From the NCBI GenBank assembly GCA_036852015.1, contig JAANDG010000004.1, positions 434,001 through 498,000 of the forward strand: a DNA stretch of 64,000 nt. The letters are read 5' to 3'. Source of the DNA: Pelodera strongyloides. Taxonomy: Eukaryota > Nematoda > Chromadorea > Rhabditida > Rhabditidae. The notes beneath the pieces were generated by a model. It made no database searches, was not told the origin of the DNA, and was given only the letters and a program-made list of their open reading frames with translations. This document shows positions 10,311 to 21,502 of the stretch, piece after piece; the stretch's first letter is position 1, and each line of letters opens with the position of its first letter. Position numbers and translations under genes: made by a program.

Positions 10311-13300
10311 ATGGAGCAAGATTGTTCCCAGGAAGATGAAACCGAAGAAGACAGTAATATGAAAATCAAGGAGCCAAAGTAATTTTGATTGTTTGTGAGT
10401 GCTCTTATGCAAAAACCTGTGCATATGTACATATATCCTATTACCAGCCGGCTAGGCCGCCCGAAACTTCTTTCCGTACTTATGAAACGCCGGTAACGCA
10501 AAAGAAAGTCTTTCCATGTATAATCTTACCAGGCGGCTCACGCCTGGTAAGATGTGCTTGGTTTAGCATGGGCATACTTATATACAAAGTTCCAAACGTA
10601 TCATAAGAAATTCACGTAATGGGAAACACATACTTCGATATTGAGCTGCGACACTCTTTTCATACCCGAACCCACATTTGCATTTCCGTAACGCACATCG
10701 GTATGCAAATTACGATACAGTTACTCTTTTATATAATAAGAGTATATTCTTATTATATAAACGAGAAAGATTTTTGTTTGTCACAATGGGACGCGAAATC
10801 CATGATACGTTTCAAGAATTGGTACAAGCCGGCGTTTTTGTCATAAGCATACATATGAAGTTCAAGTGTCGGGAAGGTACAGACGCTGCAAGAGTTCCTA
10901 CATACCCGCGATCTGCGCATAAGCGATGGTATCTGCGCCCTCATGGCCTGGAGAAAATGTCTGTGTGCGGAAGATTATGATGATGTTCTTTAGTTAACGA
11001 GTTTATTTGTTTGATTGAGCCTGCCTAATTCAGGAGGTCACATGAGGCCGAAGAGCATCGACAGAAAAGAAACTGCGTCAAGCGGGAGCGACTAAGGATA
11101 AGGTTATCATTATTAATACGTGCACCTTTTGTTGCAAATTCGATTAAAATCCTCATTTTTTCACAATTTTCTCCCCTATGTGACATTCAAGATAGCGTAT
11201 AATAGCAAAGAGCAAGTGCCGCCGTGCGGCGAACGTGCAAGAGTCGGGAAGGTAAAGACGCTGAGGAGTTCATTTTTTTTTGTTGAACAATGTAATTAAT
11301 ACGTGTGGAAATAACGTTTTTTTGCGGAATCTGCGTGTTTTTTTTGTCTAAGAACTCCGTTCCCGAGCGCAGTACCACGCATACCCGCGATCTGCGCATC
11401 CGCGAAGGCAACGGCTCACTCATGGCCCGAAGAAACAGTAGGTATGCGGAATGATGGAGGTTAATTAACGAATCTATTTCTTTACGTGAGCTTGCCTATT
11501 TCAGGAGGTTAATGCAGACTAATGAGGATCGACAGAAGAGGAAAGTTGACGAACAGGAGCGGCAAAGAATAAGGTGCTCATTATTATTATATGCACTCTT
11601 GAAGGGATAGATTCACTAGGATTTTCACCTTTTGAATTATTTTTATTGATGATTATTTCATAATGTCGAGGTTGTTTAATTTTTTTGTGCAGCCTAAGCA
11701 AAGGTAATTTAATGTAATTTTCTCATTGTGAATATTTTCGGTCATACTATCAATAGAAAATATTCAGAGCATCCGCGAAGGTAAGGGTAAGAGCGCGCTC
11801 ATGGCTAGGGACCGGAAGGCACTTTTTCAAAGCTCACCAATCCCGATGCAATATGTATCAAACGATTCCCAGTGTTCTCCGATATCATAATATGTAATTA
11901 TTATGAAAAGTTTCTAATTGCCCCATTCGTAATTACTTAAAAAGCCCGCGCGCCATTACTACTTAAACGGGGATAAAAGTTAGAGCGGCAGAGTGGCACG
12001 GGTCTCTCTTCCACTCGCTGTCTGCGCGCACAAATATACGGCGAGCGGAGAGCCTTCATTACCAGTGCACAGTTGGTAAAATACCCGTCGTAGAGGAGGT
12101 GTGACCAATATCAATGTGCGTTCATGACAATTTTGGGGACGGACCCTTTCAACAATGATAATTTTGCAGAATAATATGTTGTTTTCCATGTTTATAGCTT
12201 GCAATAAGCACTGATCTAACTTATTAAACACAATTAAGTAAATAATAACTGTAAAAAACTGGAGACATTCGTTGATGGATAGTCGATGACTTTTTAGCTC
12301 GCTATTGACAAACAAATAAATGGTAGAACGAATCAATCAATCAAAAGGACAATCAAATGATTTTCACAGAGTTTGAATTAGTTTGAATTAAATTTCTCAC
12401 GTGCAAATGGGTGACGGTTCACTGGTTGTTTCGTTGGCGAGCCCATTTGGTGACCGATTGACTATGTAGTGAGCAAGTTAAATCGAAACCGTCACGAACC
12501 AGTCACCCCATGGTTTTTTTAGTGTAGAAGCATTTGGTGGCGTGCCAACGACGGTCTTCTATGGTTTCGACAATTATTTCCCTTTCCTGTGAGTGGTGCT
12601 ATTGGACAGCAACCAATTTGATTGTAAAAATTTTGTTTGGCTACTAAATGCGTATTCATACCCCTTCCTATAATTCCAATGTCCCTAATTGACTTTCAAC
12701 TGTAGGTGTAGGACTTCAGTGGTTGTACAGTGTAAGAAACTTTTTTCGTCACTGCACTGGGTGAATGGACACATAATCTTGTTGTTCAACATCCAACATG
12801 AAGCTTGTTACTTCTTACTTAGCTTTTTTGCCCCTTGTCCATCGCGGCCTGTCGTCAAATAAACGACAAGATTTCTCTGGACGTCTATGGTTTAGGATTA
12901 GCATATCCGTTGTTGAATTTGAATTCCGAACATGTCGTTGGCGTCGAGTGGCAGCTTACTTCACGGTTAGCCCAATACAGTGTCATGTCAACAACACTCG
13001 CGGCGTCATCTACTCCTCCCGAGGGTATGCCGCCTGACGGCCTGACTAAAGTTTGTTGATAGTATCTAACAAGAAGACTGATCATTGTTCCATTTTTCAG
13101 CAAAATACCACCTTTCGTGATCGGGCGAGCGCCTATACAGGGCTCGAAAATTAAAAACGTTCTCGAGGTACACATGGAGCGCCTGATATAGCCCGGTTGA
13201 AGGTGAACAAAAGTACACACAACGATTGAAGATCGCCATACTCTCGCATACCACAGACCTACTCGGTGTCGTGTGCCACCTACACTAGGCCCGAAATATT

Positions 13301-16300
13301 TGGCCCACCCGTTTTTAGGCCGCACACCACAGACCAAAGTTTCACGTTGCATGTTGACGACAAAAGTCGTGAAACATCCAGACCAGCTTTCGCAGTACAT
13401 ACATCATAAGAACTTTCTAGAACAAGCCGTATATCAGTCTCGAAAGGCTTCTACATAGAAGCTGTTGACTATAGGTAGGAATGTTTGTGCAATTTTTTCG
13501 ATTTGAGAACGAGCGGCATACCTTAGAGGGGCGTGGACACGCAATTTCTGCTCTTTCAAAAATCGGTTGCGCGGCTAAAAAAGGGGTTCGCCCAGGTTTC
13601 CCCGGGCATTTGGCCCAGTCTTCACCGAACTCACACCAGGTCCGGACGAGTGCACCGACTACCTCTTCGCGAAAACCGGGCGAAGTTCGGGTGAAAGCGC
13701 CGCGGAGTTTTTTTGATGTTTCTGCATAGATTTTCGCTTTTCCGTCCGGTGCGCCGCCCTTTAGATGTGAATACCACTTTATTCAGACGTACAATCATCA
13801 CACATAGATCTAAGCATGTAGAATCCAGGGTCCCGTTTGCTCTCGAAGTCGGAGATCTTCATTTTTAGCTCCAATCCAAGGCGGTGTCTCTTAGCCGATG
13901 TGTCCCATAGAGTGAAAGTAGAAGGTAGACGGTACGAAGACGGCACAGAAGATAATACAGAGCGAAAGGTCCGTCCTAAGGCTAGGCAATGGGAGCGCCT
14001 TAACTTTATTCCCGACGCCGTGGCATGTTTGCAAGATGGTAGCACTGGACGGGATTCGAACCCGGGTCGCATGGGTGAGAGACGAGAACTTTGCCATTGA
14101 TTGTCAGTTTGCCAGTTTGCCAGTGCCAGCCAGTACCATGCTAACCCTTCGCCGCGCACCATCACACTGAGGAAACGCGGCCTACACGGAGCTCGAAAAG
14201 GTAGGCCGCATGCACCTCGCATACACATCGCCCATAAACGGGAATGCGGCTCAAGAGACAAGGGCGGCTGGCGAGTCTGGTGTGGGCACGGTGTAGGCGT
14301 GGTATAGGCGAACTAAAATACACATAAAAGTTGAAGATCGCGACCTCAGGCCTACACCAGGCCCACCCTATCCCATGCGCGGCGTACACCAGGCCCGAGA
14401 TGGAGTCGGCGATCTTCAACTTTCGTGTGTATTTTAGTTCGCCTATACCACGCCTACACCGTGCCCACCAGGCGCACCAGCCGCCCACCTTTTCTGTGTC
14501 CCTCGACTCAGTTTCTCCTTTATTGGGTGTAGGCGAGGTGGGCGAGGTGTAGGCCAGATGTAGGCGGCCCACCTTTTTTGGGCCCAGTGTAGGCCGCGCA
14601 CCGGCCAAGTTTCCTCCAGTGAAAGGGTAGACTTGAATTTTCTTCACACTTTTCACCTGCCCCTGACTCCTATTGTACAAGGAACTTGGTGAAACATGGA
14701 TAGGCACTATAGGCAGACCCTGTTTCGGCACTATTGTTTCACGGTGAAGGGCATTATTGAATACAACACATGCGGTAGAACAAAACTGACTGTTCGTACT
14801 TGCCACTAGAGCGGCTCGGATGTACTTCTCATCTATATGCAAAATAAGTGGACTTGGATTGAAAACGTGGACAGCTGCCAGTGGACAAAATCGTGCAGCT
14901 GAACAACACCTTCGTTTCAATCTTAGAACTATAGTGTCTACGTGAAATTAGCCTCCTTGATGTGCCTATGCTGTACTAACCATGATTATGGAAAATCTTA
15001 TTATTCTGTGGTGAATTAACTAGAATAGCCTAAAAACTTCAATATTTATAATGGTAATATGTTGACACAAAACCAAAAAGATAAAAGAAGTAATCAAGGC
15101 AAACTCTCTTTCAATACGAACGTTAGTTGTCAACTGTCACTATATAGGTACCTAATTTGTTGCGGAGTATCCAGCGCGCACTTTCTCTTTTGGCCTTGCC
15201 TTCAAAAATAACCGGTTCACATTTTTTCTCGGCACTCAAAGGATGCCAGAAGCTGAAAATAGTATCAAAATGCTCAGAAAGCACGTGCAATTTTAGCAAA
15301 ACACTTTTTATTTGAGTTTGTACACCAAAAGTTACTTTAAATTAGTTTCAACCTTTTTGGTGAAATATCAGGCAGGCGAAAAATCAGGAAAAATAAAAGG
15401 TTCACACTTTTTCTCAGCACTCAGTGGGTGCCTCAAGCTGGGAATGGTTTCAAAATGTTCAGAAGACTTGTAGAATTTTAGCAAATCACTTTTAATCCGT
15501 TTTTGTTTGTAATAAATTACTTTAAATAATTTTCAAAGTATTCTCGGTGAGTACAGAAAAACCAGGAAAAATAAAAGGTTCACACTTTTTCTCAGCGCTC
15601 ACAGGGTCCCTGAAGCTGGGAATGGTGTCAAAATGCTGAGAAGACCTGTACAATTTTAGCAAATCATTTTTTATACCATTTAATTAATTTTAACCTTTTG
15701 AATTTTATTATCAAAGTTTGTGCAAAAATTAAAAAAATTGACATTCTTCATTTTGTCAAATTCGTCACACGGGATTGGCGCGTACTTTATCTTACGCCGA
15801 AAGTTTGTTTGGCTTTTCCAACTGTGAGTGTGAACCGATAGTCAAAAAAGGAACAGATAATCAAATCGTTTGCGTAACCAATATTATCATAGACCAGTCA
15901 ATTACACATGGAAATGTTGAAGAGCAGAACACATTATTCAATGAAGGACAAAAACACACATATCAACAGGGAAAACCGACGACCGGAACCCAATTTTATT
16001 GAAAACAAAACGAAGTGTAAAAGAACCATCAAAGTAGACGAGTTCCTCAGAACCCGACTAATTGAAGGAACATACACGTTTGTCATTAACCGGTAATGCC
16101 CGACGGAAAAGGGAGAATTCCAAGTTAAATATTTACACAGACTGACAGGATTGAATATATTAACAAAATTCTCCACTTCTCATACTCAAAGCGAACCGGC
16201 TAATGACAATAGAAACTATAAACAAAACAAAGATATTAGCATCCAATCGGTGTATTCTTATTGCCACATTCCACAATCGGTCGCATGGCTGTTTGCTCCC

Positions 16301-18945
16301 TCAATTCCAATTGCCCAACACGCATCAACTCCTAAAAAAATAAATGAAATAGGGATGCAGTGGCCGTATGCACGAACGCGCCGGGAGGCTCCCAGCCGCC
16401 CAGTGGGAGGTGAGGGAAAGAGAGGGATCACAAGAATCGGAGACACGCAGAGCCAATTTCTCCCACCCAGGGAGGTTCCCGCTGTTCGTGCATACGGCCA
16501 CAGGATTAAACCCAAAAGATGGGATGTCAAATTTAACTGTGGAGATGAATATGAAAAGAAGGAAAACGTAGAATAAATGTACAGGAATCTAGCTATGTTT
16601 TCAAAAACTTCTGTCAGAAGCGAAGGCTTTACAGAGCCCTACGAACCCTACAAGTAATAAATGTTCAATTGTTAACGTATCCATTTAAGATAAAGGTCAC
16701 GAAAGAGAAAACGTAAACAAAAATGGCCAACAGTGATAAACGAGTAACATAAACTACGAACTTTCCAATTAATGTAATTGCCGACAAAAAGTACATACCT
16801 ATGTAACGCAACCTGCCTGCTGCGAGAACCTCGCTCGATAGAATCAGCACAGATGTAATGTGATGTGAGAAAACTGAAATATGAAATAATACAAGCAAAA
16901 AATTAAAATTAAAAGCAAAGCAAAACACGCCAGCGAATTTGGCTCTACAAGAAATGTACATACAATTCAATTTAAGATACGATCATACAAAAACAAACAA
17001 TTTAACGCACAAGTAGAACACAGCATAAAAAAAATTATAAAAAAGTGACAAATTTTTTAGGATTTTGAAAAAAGTAGGATTTCTCATCCGTGTGAGAGAT
17101 AATGAAAGACAACGTCTTTTGGAGAGACGCAGACCGAAACTACGGTAGGCAGCGCGCGGTATAAGTCTTCAGCAGCAACCGTTGCGACTTGGGCAACTTT
17201 AACAAATGTTTTCTCAAAAACACCTCCGTCGATTTTCTTTATTTTTTCTCCATTAATTACGCAAACGATAAGGATTCGAATGATATAATGCACATCGTTT
17301 CCCTTTCAGTGATCTCTCTTTTATTACCAAAAAAGCTGAAAAAATGCGATTTTCCCATAGTAAACAAGCATTGCTTGTAACTTTTGTTTACCTCCGTGGA
17401 ATTCTCTGATTTTTTGCCATTTTGTAGTCTATTGGTTACGTATTCATTATTTATCGGTCCCAGAGCTTCCCTTTTCCATACAACCTTGATATTTAAATTA
17501 AAAAATATGACCCAAACACAAAAAATTGCGTATATCGGTCAATTCCTATCCGATATGTACCAAATTTACAAAACAGGTAAATTGAGGCACGTAGATTAAG
17601 TAGTAATAACACAAACATGTGTTTTCGGCTCATTCTATATAGTTTTACACGTATAAAGATATGGAGCGCGAGCGCTCTTTCTTGTTGTCCTACTGTAATT
17701 TTCCTATCGCCTCTTTTCGGGTGTGAAAGAGGGCGGGGCTTCCGGTCCCTACTCATGGCCCCGCAGAAACAGTCGGTTTGCGGAAATCATGATGGGCTTT
17801 AATTAACGAATTTATTTGTTTTTGAGCTTGAATATTTCAGGAGGTCAATTGAGACTGAAGAGGATCGACAGAAGAGGAAAGATGGCGATCAGGAGCGGAA
17901 AAGAATTAGGTGCTCATTATAATTATATACACTCTTAAAGGGATATTAAGGGTTTGCCCTTTTTTGAATCATTTATATTGTTAGTTGGCTGAAAATATTA
18001 CTTTGAAGTGCTATCGACCTTTTTCTTCACTTACGTAAACCGAGAAAATTTTCTCGTATTTTTTTTATACACACCAATTTTGTTTCATACATAATATTGT
18101 TCTTATTGAACTATCAACTAGTTTTTTTACCTACATAATGAAAACTATTGCACAGTAAAGTACTTCAATCGTGAACATCGGATCGCATGTTATGCATATA
18201 AAGTATCTTATACAGACGAGAACGAGAGAACGAAGACCAAAAAACCAATAGAAGAACGAGAGAGCGAGAACACAAATGGTTAAGGTAAGACAACGATTCA
18301 CCAAGTTTTAGGTATTTCTCAATACTTATTTGGCTTCTATAATCAACGTATTTTTTTGTATTTATTCCTTTTAGACGTGCTAAGGAATCGATTGGAAAAA
18401 AAGATGACGCGTGCAGACACACCTCCGGTTCAGCAACATATACACAGTCCTCATCCAATTACTCTTAAAAGGACAATTTTCCCAGAAGAGACAATTTTCC
18501 CTTGTTGTGCTGAATTCGTTTGACTTCTCCACAACCAGATGTTTCGCGGTGTGAATACCATTGTTTGATGGCAGACATAGGCGAAGACAGGAAGTTCCAC
18601 TGCGTCTTCAAGAGGAACAGTTTCAAATAGAAGGTAAACTAGCTTCACAATAATCGAACATTTCTCTTACAGTCTGTTGTTGTCAGTTACTTGGGGAATG
18701 GGGATCTGGGTTGTGTTGTTACTAAGTGATGTTAGTAGACCGCTACCATTCTAGATGGATCGGTGTGGGCAGTGAGAAGTGCGATCATTCACATGGGCTC
18801 GAACTTCAATGGAGGGCACTTCACGGCTGTGGTCAAGGAAGGAAATGACTGGAGATACTACAACGACGATGCACTTCCGGAAACGCTAGAAAGGGTCCCA
18901 CGCGACTACCGAGGAGCCTACATGATTTTCGTTGAAAGAGTGTAA
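10311..18945 (+). CDS. Probable ubiquitin-specific-protease-like gene with triplicated charged exon (may be degenerate)
   Basis: A splice acceptor (cattttag) lies 16 nt before ATG 10311. Exon 10311-10378 encodes an acidic N-terminus (MEQDCSQEDETEEDSN). Exons 11034-11102, 11505-11573 and 17841-17909 are each exactly 69 nt, all phase 2, and encode three versions of a 23-residue charged helix-like repeat (EDRQKRK..., QER.RIR). A further acceptor opens an exon at 18375 in the same phase. The last exon, 18755-18945, encodes a clear USP C-terminus: AIIHMGS, then GGHFTAV with the catalytic His, WRYYNDD with the likely Asp, and AYMIFVERV at the stop. Upstream, 18470-18550 and 18555-18633 read like the preceding USP strands (LVVLNSFDF; EVPLRLQEEQFQIE), but in different frames, joined only by an implausible 24-30 nt intron. 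The Cys box was not found. USPs remove ubiquitin from proteins; activity here is doubtful. Confidence 0.5.
10523..10553. other. Perfect 13-bp-stem hairpin
   Basis: atcttaccaggcg (10523-10535), loop gctca, then cgcctggtaagat (10541-10553). It lies in the first intron of the charged-repeat/USP-like gene model. No T-run follows, so nothing suggests a terminator role. Nearby, 10733-10758 holds a second AT palindrome (tataataagagtatattcttattata). Confidence 0.7.
10860..11680 (+). repeat. Two adjacent copies of a duplicated exon-plus-intron unit (third at 17690-17990)
   Basis: Around each 69-nt exon the flanking intron sequence is also similar: upstream the strings gcgatctgcgcat..., ctcatggcc...gaaa...tgcgga and ttaattaacg...gcttg.ctatttcag; downstream gtgctcattat...atatgcactcttgaaggga. 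The duplications therefore copied a genomic unit of roughly 300 bp and not only the exon. A partial copy of the upstream flank is visible near 11765-11815. Confidence 0.7.
12360..12785. repeat. Repeat of the gtgacggttcac / ccaaatgggtgac family
   Basis: 12410-12515 contains gggtgacggttcactggttg...ccatttggtgaccg...accgtcacgaaccagtcacccca, imperfectly inverted. Related strings occur at 4930-5060 and 44600-44760. The rest of this stretch is unremarkable. Confidence 0.5.
12786..13110 (+). other. Overlapping unassigned ORFs
   Basis: Two overlapping plus-strand frames are open (12798-13037 and 12835-13059), and a minus frame runs over the same DNA. The 12835 frame (DKISLDVYGLGLAYPLLNLN) looks protein-like, but I find no domain or splice partner. 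Relic coding sequence or chance are both possible. Confidence 0.25.
13111..13760. repeat. Degenerate GC-rich element debris
   Basis: The strings aaagtacacacaacgattgaagatcgcca and cctacactaggcccgaaa are diverged versions of motifs inside the fold-back at 14165-14621. 13600-13720 is another GC-rich patch (gtttccccgggcatttggcccag, cgcgaaaaccgggcgaa). No credible gene is present. Confidence 0.5.
14041..14120 (-). repeat. tRNA-derived SINE-like sequence
   Basis: On the minus strand there is a perfect polymerase III B box (GGTTCGAATCCC, complement of 14051-14062), preceded by an anticodon-arm-like CTCTCACCCATGCGA and, less clearly, an A-box-like TGGCAAAG. Acceptor arms do not pair well, so I call a tRNA-derived repeat and not a tRNA. 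Confidence 0.4.
14165..14621. mobile_element. GC-rich fold-back element, 457 bp
   Basis: It begins cactgaggaaacgcggcctac and ends in the inverted form (gtaggccgcgcaccgg...tttcctccagtg). Inner arms pair over a long stretch: 14285-14342 (gggcacggtgtaggcgtgg, then taggcgaactaaaatacaca) with 14408-14467. Several ORFs on both strands, including a 252-codon one on the minus strand, are products of this structure. It is the best-preserved member of the family seen at 8640-8816 and 13111-13760. Confidence 0.8.
14622..15215. other. Gene-empty stretch
   Basis: No splice-consistent exon, repeat family or known domain is visible; ordinary AT-rich intronic or intergenic DNA. Confidence 0.35.
15216..15695 (+). 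repeat. Diverged tandem repeat, about 182 bp x 2.6
   Basis: The phrase ggttcacattttttctcgg begins copies at about 15216, 15399 and 15579 (spacing 183 and 180 bp). Each continues with gctgggaatggt.tcaaaatg.tcagaag and ttttagcaaatcactttt. Copies differ at many positions, so the array is old. Confidence 0.8.
15775..16100 (+). other. Unassigned ORF pair, possible relic coding sequence
   Basis: Overlapping frames 15775-16002 and 15908-16096 encode polar sequence (SLFGFSNCECEPIVKK; TIKVDEFLRTRLIEGTYTF). The second frame ends at TAA 16094-16096. No signal peptide, known motif or splice-compatible partner was found. It falls inside the large intron of the charged-repeat/USP-like gene model. Confidence 0.25.
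16360..16501. mobile_element. Short fold-back MITE, 142 bp
   Basis: gtggccgtatgcacgaac (16360-16377) is inverted at 16484-16501. Pairing continues for a few more bases (cggga / ggttcccg; cccagtggga / tcccacccag). It has no coding capacity. Confidence 0.85.
16502..17840. other. Gene-empty stretch
   Basis: AT-rich. A minus-strand frame at 17293-17084 (NGEKIKKIDGGVFEKTFVKV) looks somewhat protein-like but has no confirmable splice sites. The last 150 bp carry the third copy of the duplicated exon unit. Confidence 0.3.
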
Positions 18946-18965
18946 ACTATTTTATGTGAAAAGAG

Positions 18966-20251
18966 GACAATAATTTATCGTGGAAAAGAGTCCTTGAATG
19001 GGTAGTTTGGGTTTCATCTTCAAAACTAGGAAAAGAGGACAATATTTTTGAAACTGATACTATGAAAAGCGGACAATATCCTTTATTTGTGTCCTAATCA
19101 ACCAATGGTAATTTGAATCCCAAACTGGGCCATTTCTTGCAATGCTACTGTATCCTTGTTTTTATTAGCCTTGTTTTTTTTTGTACATGTGATCTCGTTA
19201 TCTTCCACGCATTGCATGTCTTATTATCATTTACTTCGAAGGTCTGACTTATGGTTAGAATTGCTCTCCTTGTTAAATGTTACCTTCAAATTTGTACATT
19301 AGAAGATCTTGATTTATACATAATTACTGCGTTTTATGGTAATGGCTTGAAAGTTTGAAGTTTTCGGATGTTAAAGCGGTGTCTAATTCATACTCATGTA
19401 TGTTATTGGTGTCTAATTCATACCCAGTAGTCTTTGTTTTGTTAATTTACAAATTTGCAATTTGTTTGATAAAGTATTATGGACTATGGTGTTTTACATC
19501 GCAGCCTGATTGAGCGGGCTTGATTTGTACCTTACAGAGGAGAAGGGGCACTTCAAGACAAACAAATAAACCCGCGGCTTCAGCTTCTGGAGTTTTTCTA
19601 CAGCAGCATAATCAACTTTATTTCTCAGGCTTGCCGGAAGATTCCTTCCCTACAGGCATACTATCTGTAAAGTGAAAAAACGAGCTCACTGCCAATTCGA
19701 GCTTAAAGGGAATATGAATGCCCTTTTTTGAAATTAAGCTGTATTAGTAGAAGGTGTGTTCCAGGAAACAGCAGCAAAAATTGTCAAAAGTTTCCCAGTT
19801 AAAAGAAAATGAATTTCAAAGTTCAACTTATTTCAGATATCAGCAAATAGCAAGATTCAAGATGCAGTGCATGCAAATTCGAACTTACATATTCAGTCGC
19901 CTATTTAAATTCATGTCTGGTGTGTAGACTCTAGTTTCGCAGTTGTTTTGCGCATTTTGAGTGCTTACATAATCGCTTTAATTATTGTTAGTATGCATAT
20001 ATATATGATCCATAAAATGTCAAGCGTTCCACTGCCTTATCAGGTTCCTGTCAAAAAAAAACGAAAAAATAATTGCATAAAAGAAATGGCCCAGTTTGGG
20101 ATTCAAATTACCATTGGTTGATTAGGACACAAATAAAGGATATTGTCCGCTTTTCATAGTATCAGTTTCAAAAATATTGTCCTCTTTTCCTAGTTTTGAA
20201 GATGAAACCCAAACTACCCATTCAAGGACTCTTTTCCACGATAAATTTGTC
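18966..20251. mobile_element. Long-TIR fold-back transposon, about 1.29 kb
   Basis: Terminal inverted repeats of about 170 bp (18966-19137 and 20082-20251) match closely: tcctttatttgtgtcctaat and its complement, and gaatgggtagtttgggtttc with its complement. The 945-bp interior holds no ORF of note, so the element is non-autonomous. It starts about 20 bp after the stop codon of the USP-like gene, inside the region expected to hold its 3' UTR. Confidence 0.88.
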
Positions 20252-20406
20252 AGTTTATCTTGTCTTTAGCACAACATAGCTAGCCACACGTAGCGGCCAG
20301 TGTAGGTTAGTTATAAGATAAAACCGGCATGTTTTTATAAACTAACCAACACTCTCCGCTACACGTGTGGCTTGTTATGTAGTGCTAAAGACGAGGTAAT
20401 CTGACA
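20248..20406. mobile_element. Fold-back MITE, about 159 bp
   Basis: tgtcagtttatcttgtctttagcac at the left end is inverted as gtgctaaagacgaggtaatctgaca at the right. The middle pairs through agccacacgtagcgg / ccgctacacgtgtggct and ggttagttata. It abuts or slightly overlaps the end of the 1.29-kb element, suggesting nested insertion. Confidence 0.85.
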
Positions 20407-21082
20407 AGTATTTCCTTAAACTACTTTGCTGAATCACTACGAGGATACACATTGTAAGGGATGTGCTCAGCTTGTTTCTATCAATATCAGATGTTTACTC
20501 CTTACATCCTCTATGCGTCTCTGACAGTTGTTCCGTCACATTTGTTATGGTCAAAATGTTCGCAAGACCTGTAAGATTCCGGATACCGCGTAGATTTTTC
20601 AAACCCCGAATTGTTTCGATGTAAGTTCATAAATTAAGTTCAACTTTTGAACTTTTCTCTCATAAAATCTCTCCGAAAAATTCACAGTTTTGTCATTTTG
20701 TAATCACGTAGTGTTTCAGAGACATCTCGTTTTACTTCATACCAGTGTCGCCGCCGTCCGTCGTATGCCGTTTTCTATATCGCGCTCCAGTTGGCATTGG
20801 GCCAATATTGCTCTGCGTAGTTTCCCCGTTCAACACGTGCATCCTTCATCATTGGCGAATTCGGATGATTTCGAATTTTTGGGTTTGTTTGTCGTTTGTT
20901 TTGGTTTATTTGCTTTGTTTTTGTTGTATTGTTGTGTTTTGGTTGCTTCTCACATCCTTTCAAAGCGCACTCAGTACAGTGGGCCATTGCTCTCGTTAGA
21001 GTATCGAAATCCGAGAAGAAACCCTACAATTTTAATTTGACATTTTGTAAATTTGCTCGACGGGCGTCCCTGACGTGGCTTA
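20407..21082. other. Upstream region of the nucleolin-like gene
   Basis: No coding exon is supported. An open frame at 20690-21040 is T-rich low complexity (ttgggtttgtttgtcgtttg...). A CCAAT-like ggccaatattg sits at about 20799. This stretch should hold the promoter and outron of the gene whose ATG is at 21503. Confidence 0.35.
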
Positions 21083-21343
21083 AGCCGCGTTCGAGTTGGG
21101 AAAAAGTTGGTGGAATTCCGGAATTCCACCGTTCGAGATGGACGCGGAAACGTGCGAGGACCAGCAAAAATACCGTAGTGGAATCGTTGTGGGATTATAT
21201 TTTTGACAACTGCAAGAACCAAAAATGACGCGTGACCCCGACGGTTGTGGTTAAATAACGGAAAAACATTTACGTTTCCGGTGTCCCATCTCGAACGGTG
21301 GAATTCCGGAATTCCACAACTTTTTCGCAACTCGAACGTGGCT
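21083..21343. mobile_element. PIF/Harbinger-like MITE with TTA target duplication
   Basis: Ends agccgcgttcgagttg and caactcgaacgtggct are inverted repeats. The trinucleotide TTA stands immediately outside each end (21080-21082; 21344-21346). Each arm contains the perfect palindrome gtggaattccggaattccac. It lies 160 bp upstream of the nucleolin-like start codon. Confidence 0.8.
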
Positions 21344-21502
21344 TTAGTATAGTAAAGCTGGTGAGGAGTTGTAAATAATATGCGGTTTGTCACCCAATCC
21401 CACCGTTTGAAGGCTCTTTCTCGGTATGACATTTTTCTTCGTATTTTGCATTAACTTTATCTTCCTATGACAATTTTTTTTTAGTAATTTATAAACTCAA
21501 CG

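Noticed and set aside
14162..14920. 252-codon minus-strand ORF
   Set aside because: Most of it lies in the GC-rich fold-back 14165-14621, whose inverted arms keep several frames open on both strands. No domain is visible.
16258..16576. Overlapping plus and minus ORFs of 90-141 codons
   Set aside because: Both cross the fold-back at 16360-16501; no family or splice evidence.
20690..21228. 110-116 codon ORFs upstream of the nucleolin-like gene as a separate gene
   Set aside because: T-rich low complexity running into the MITE at 21083; no splice sites or domain. More likely promoter/outron sequence.
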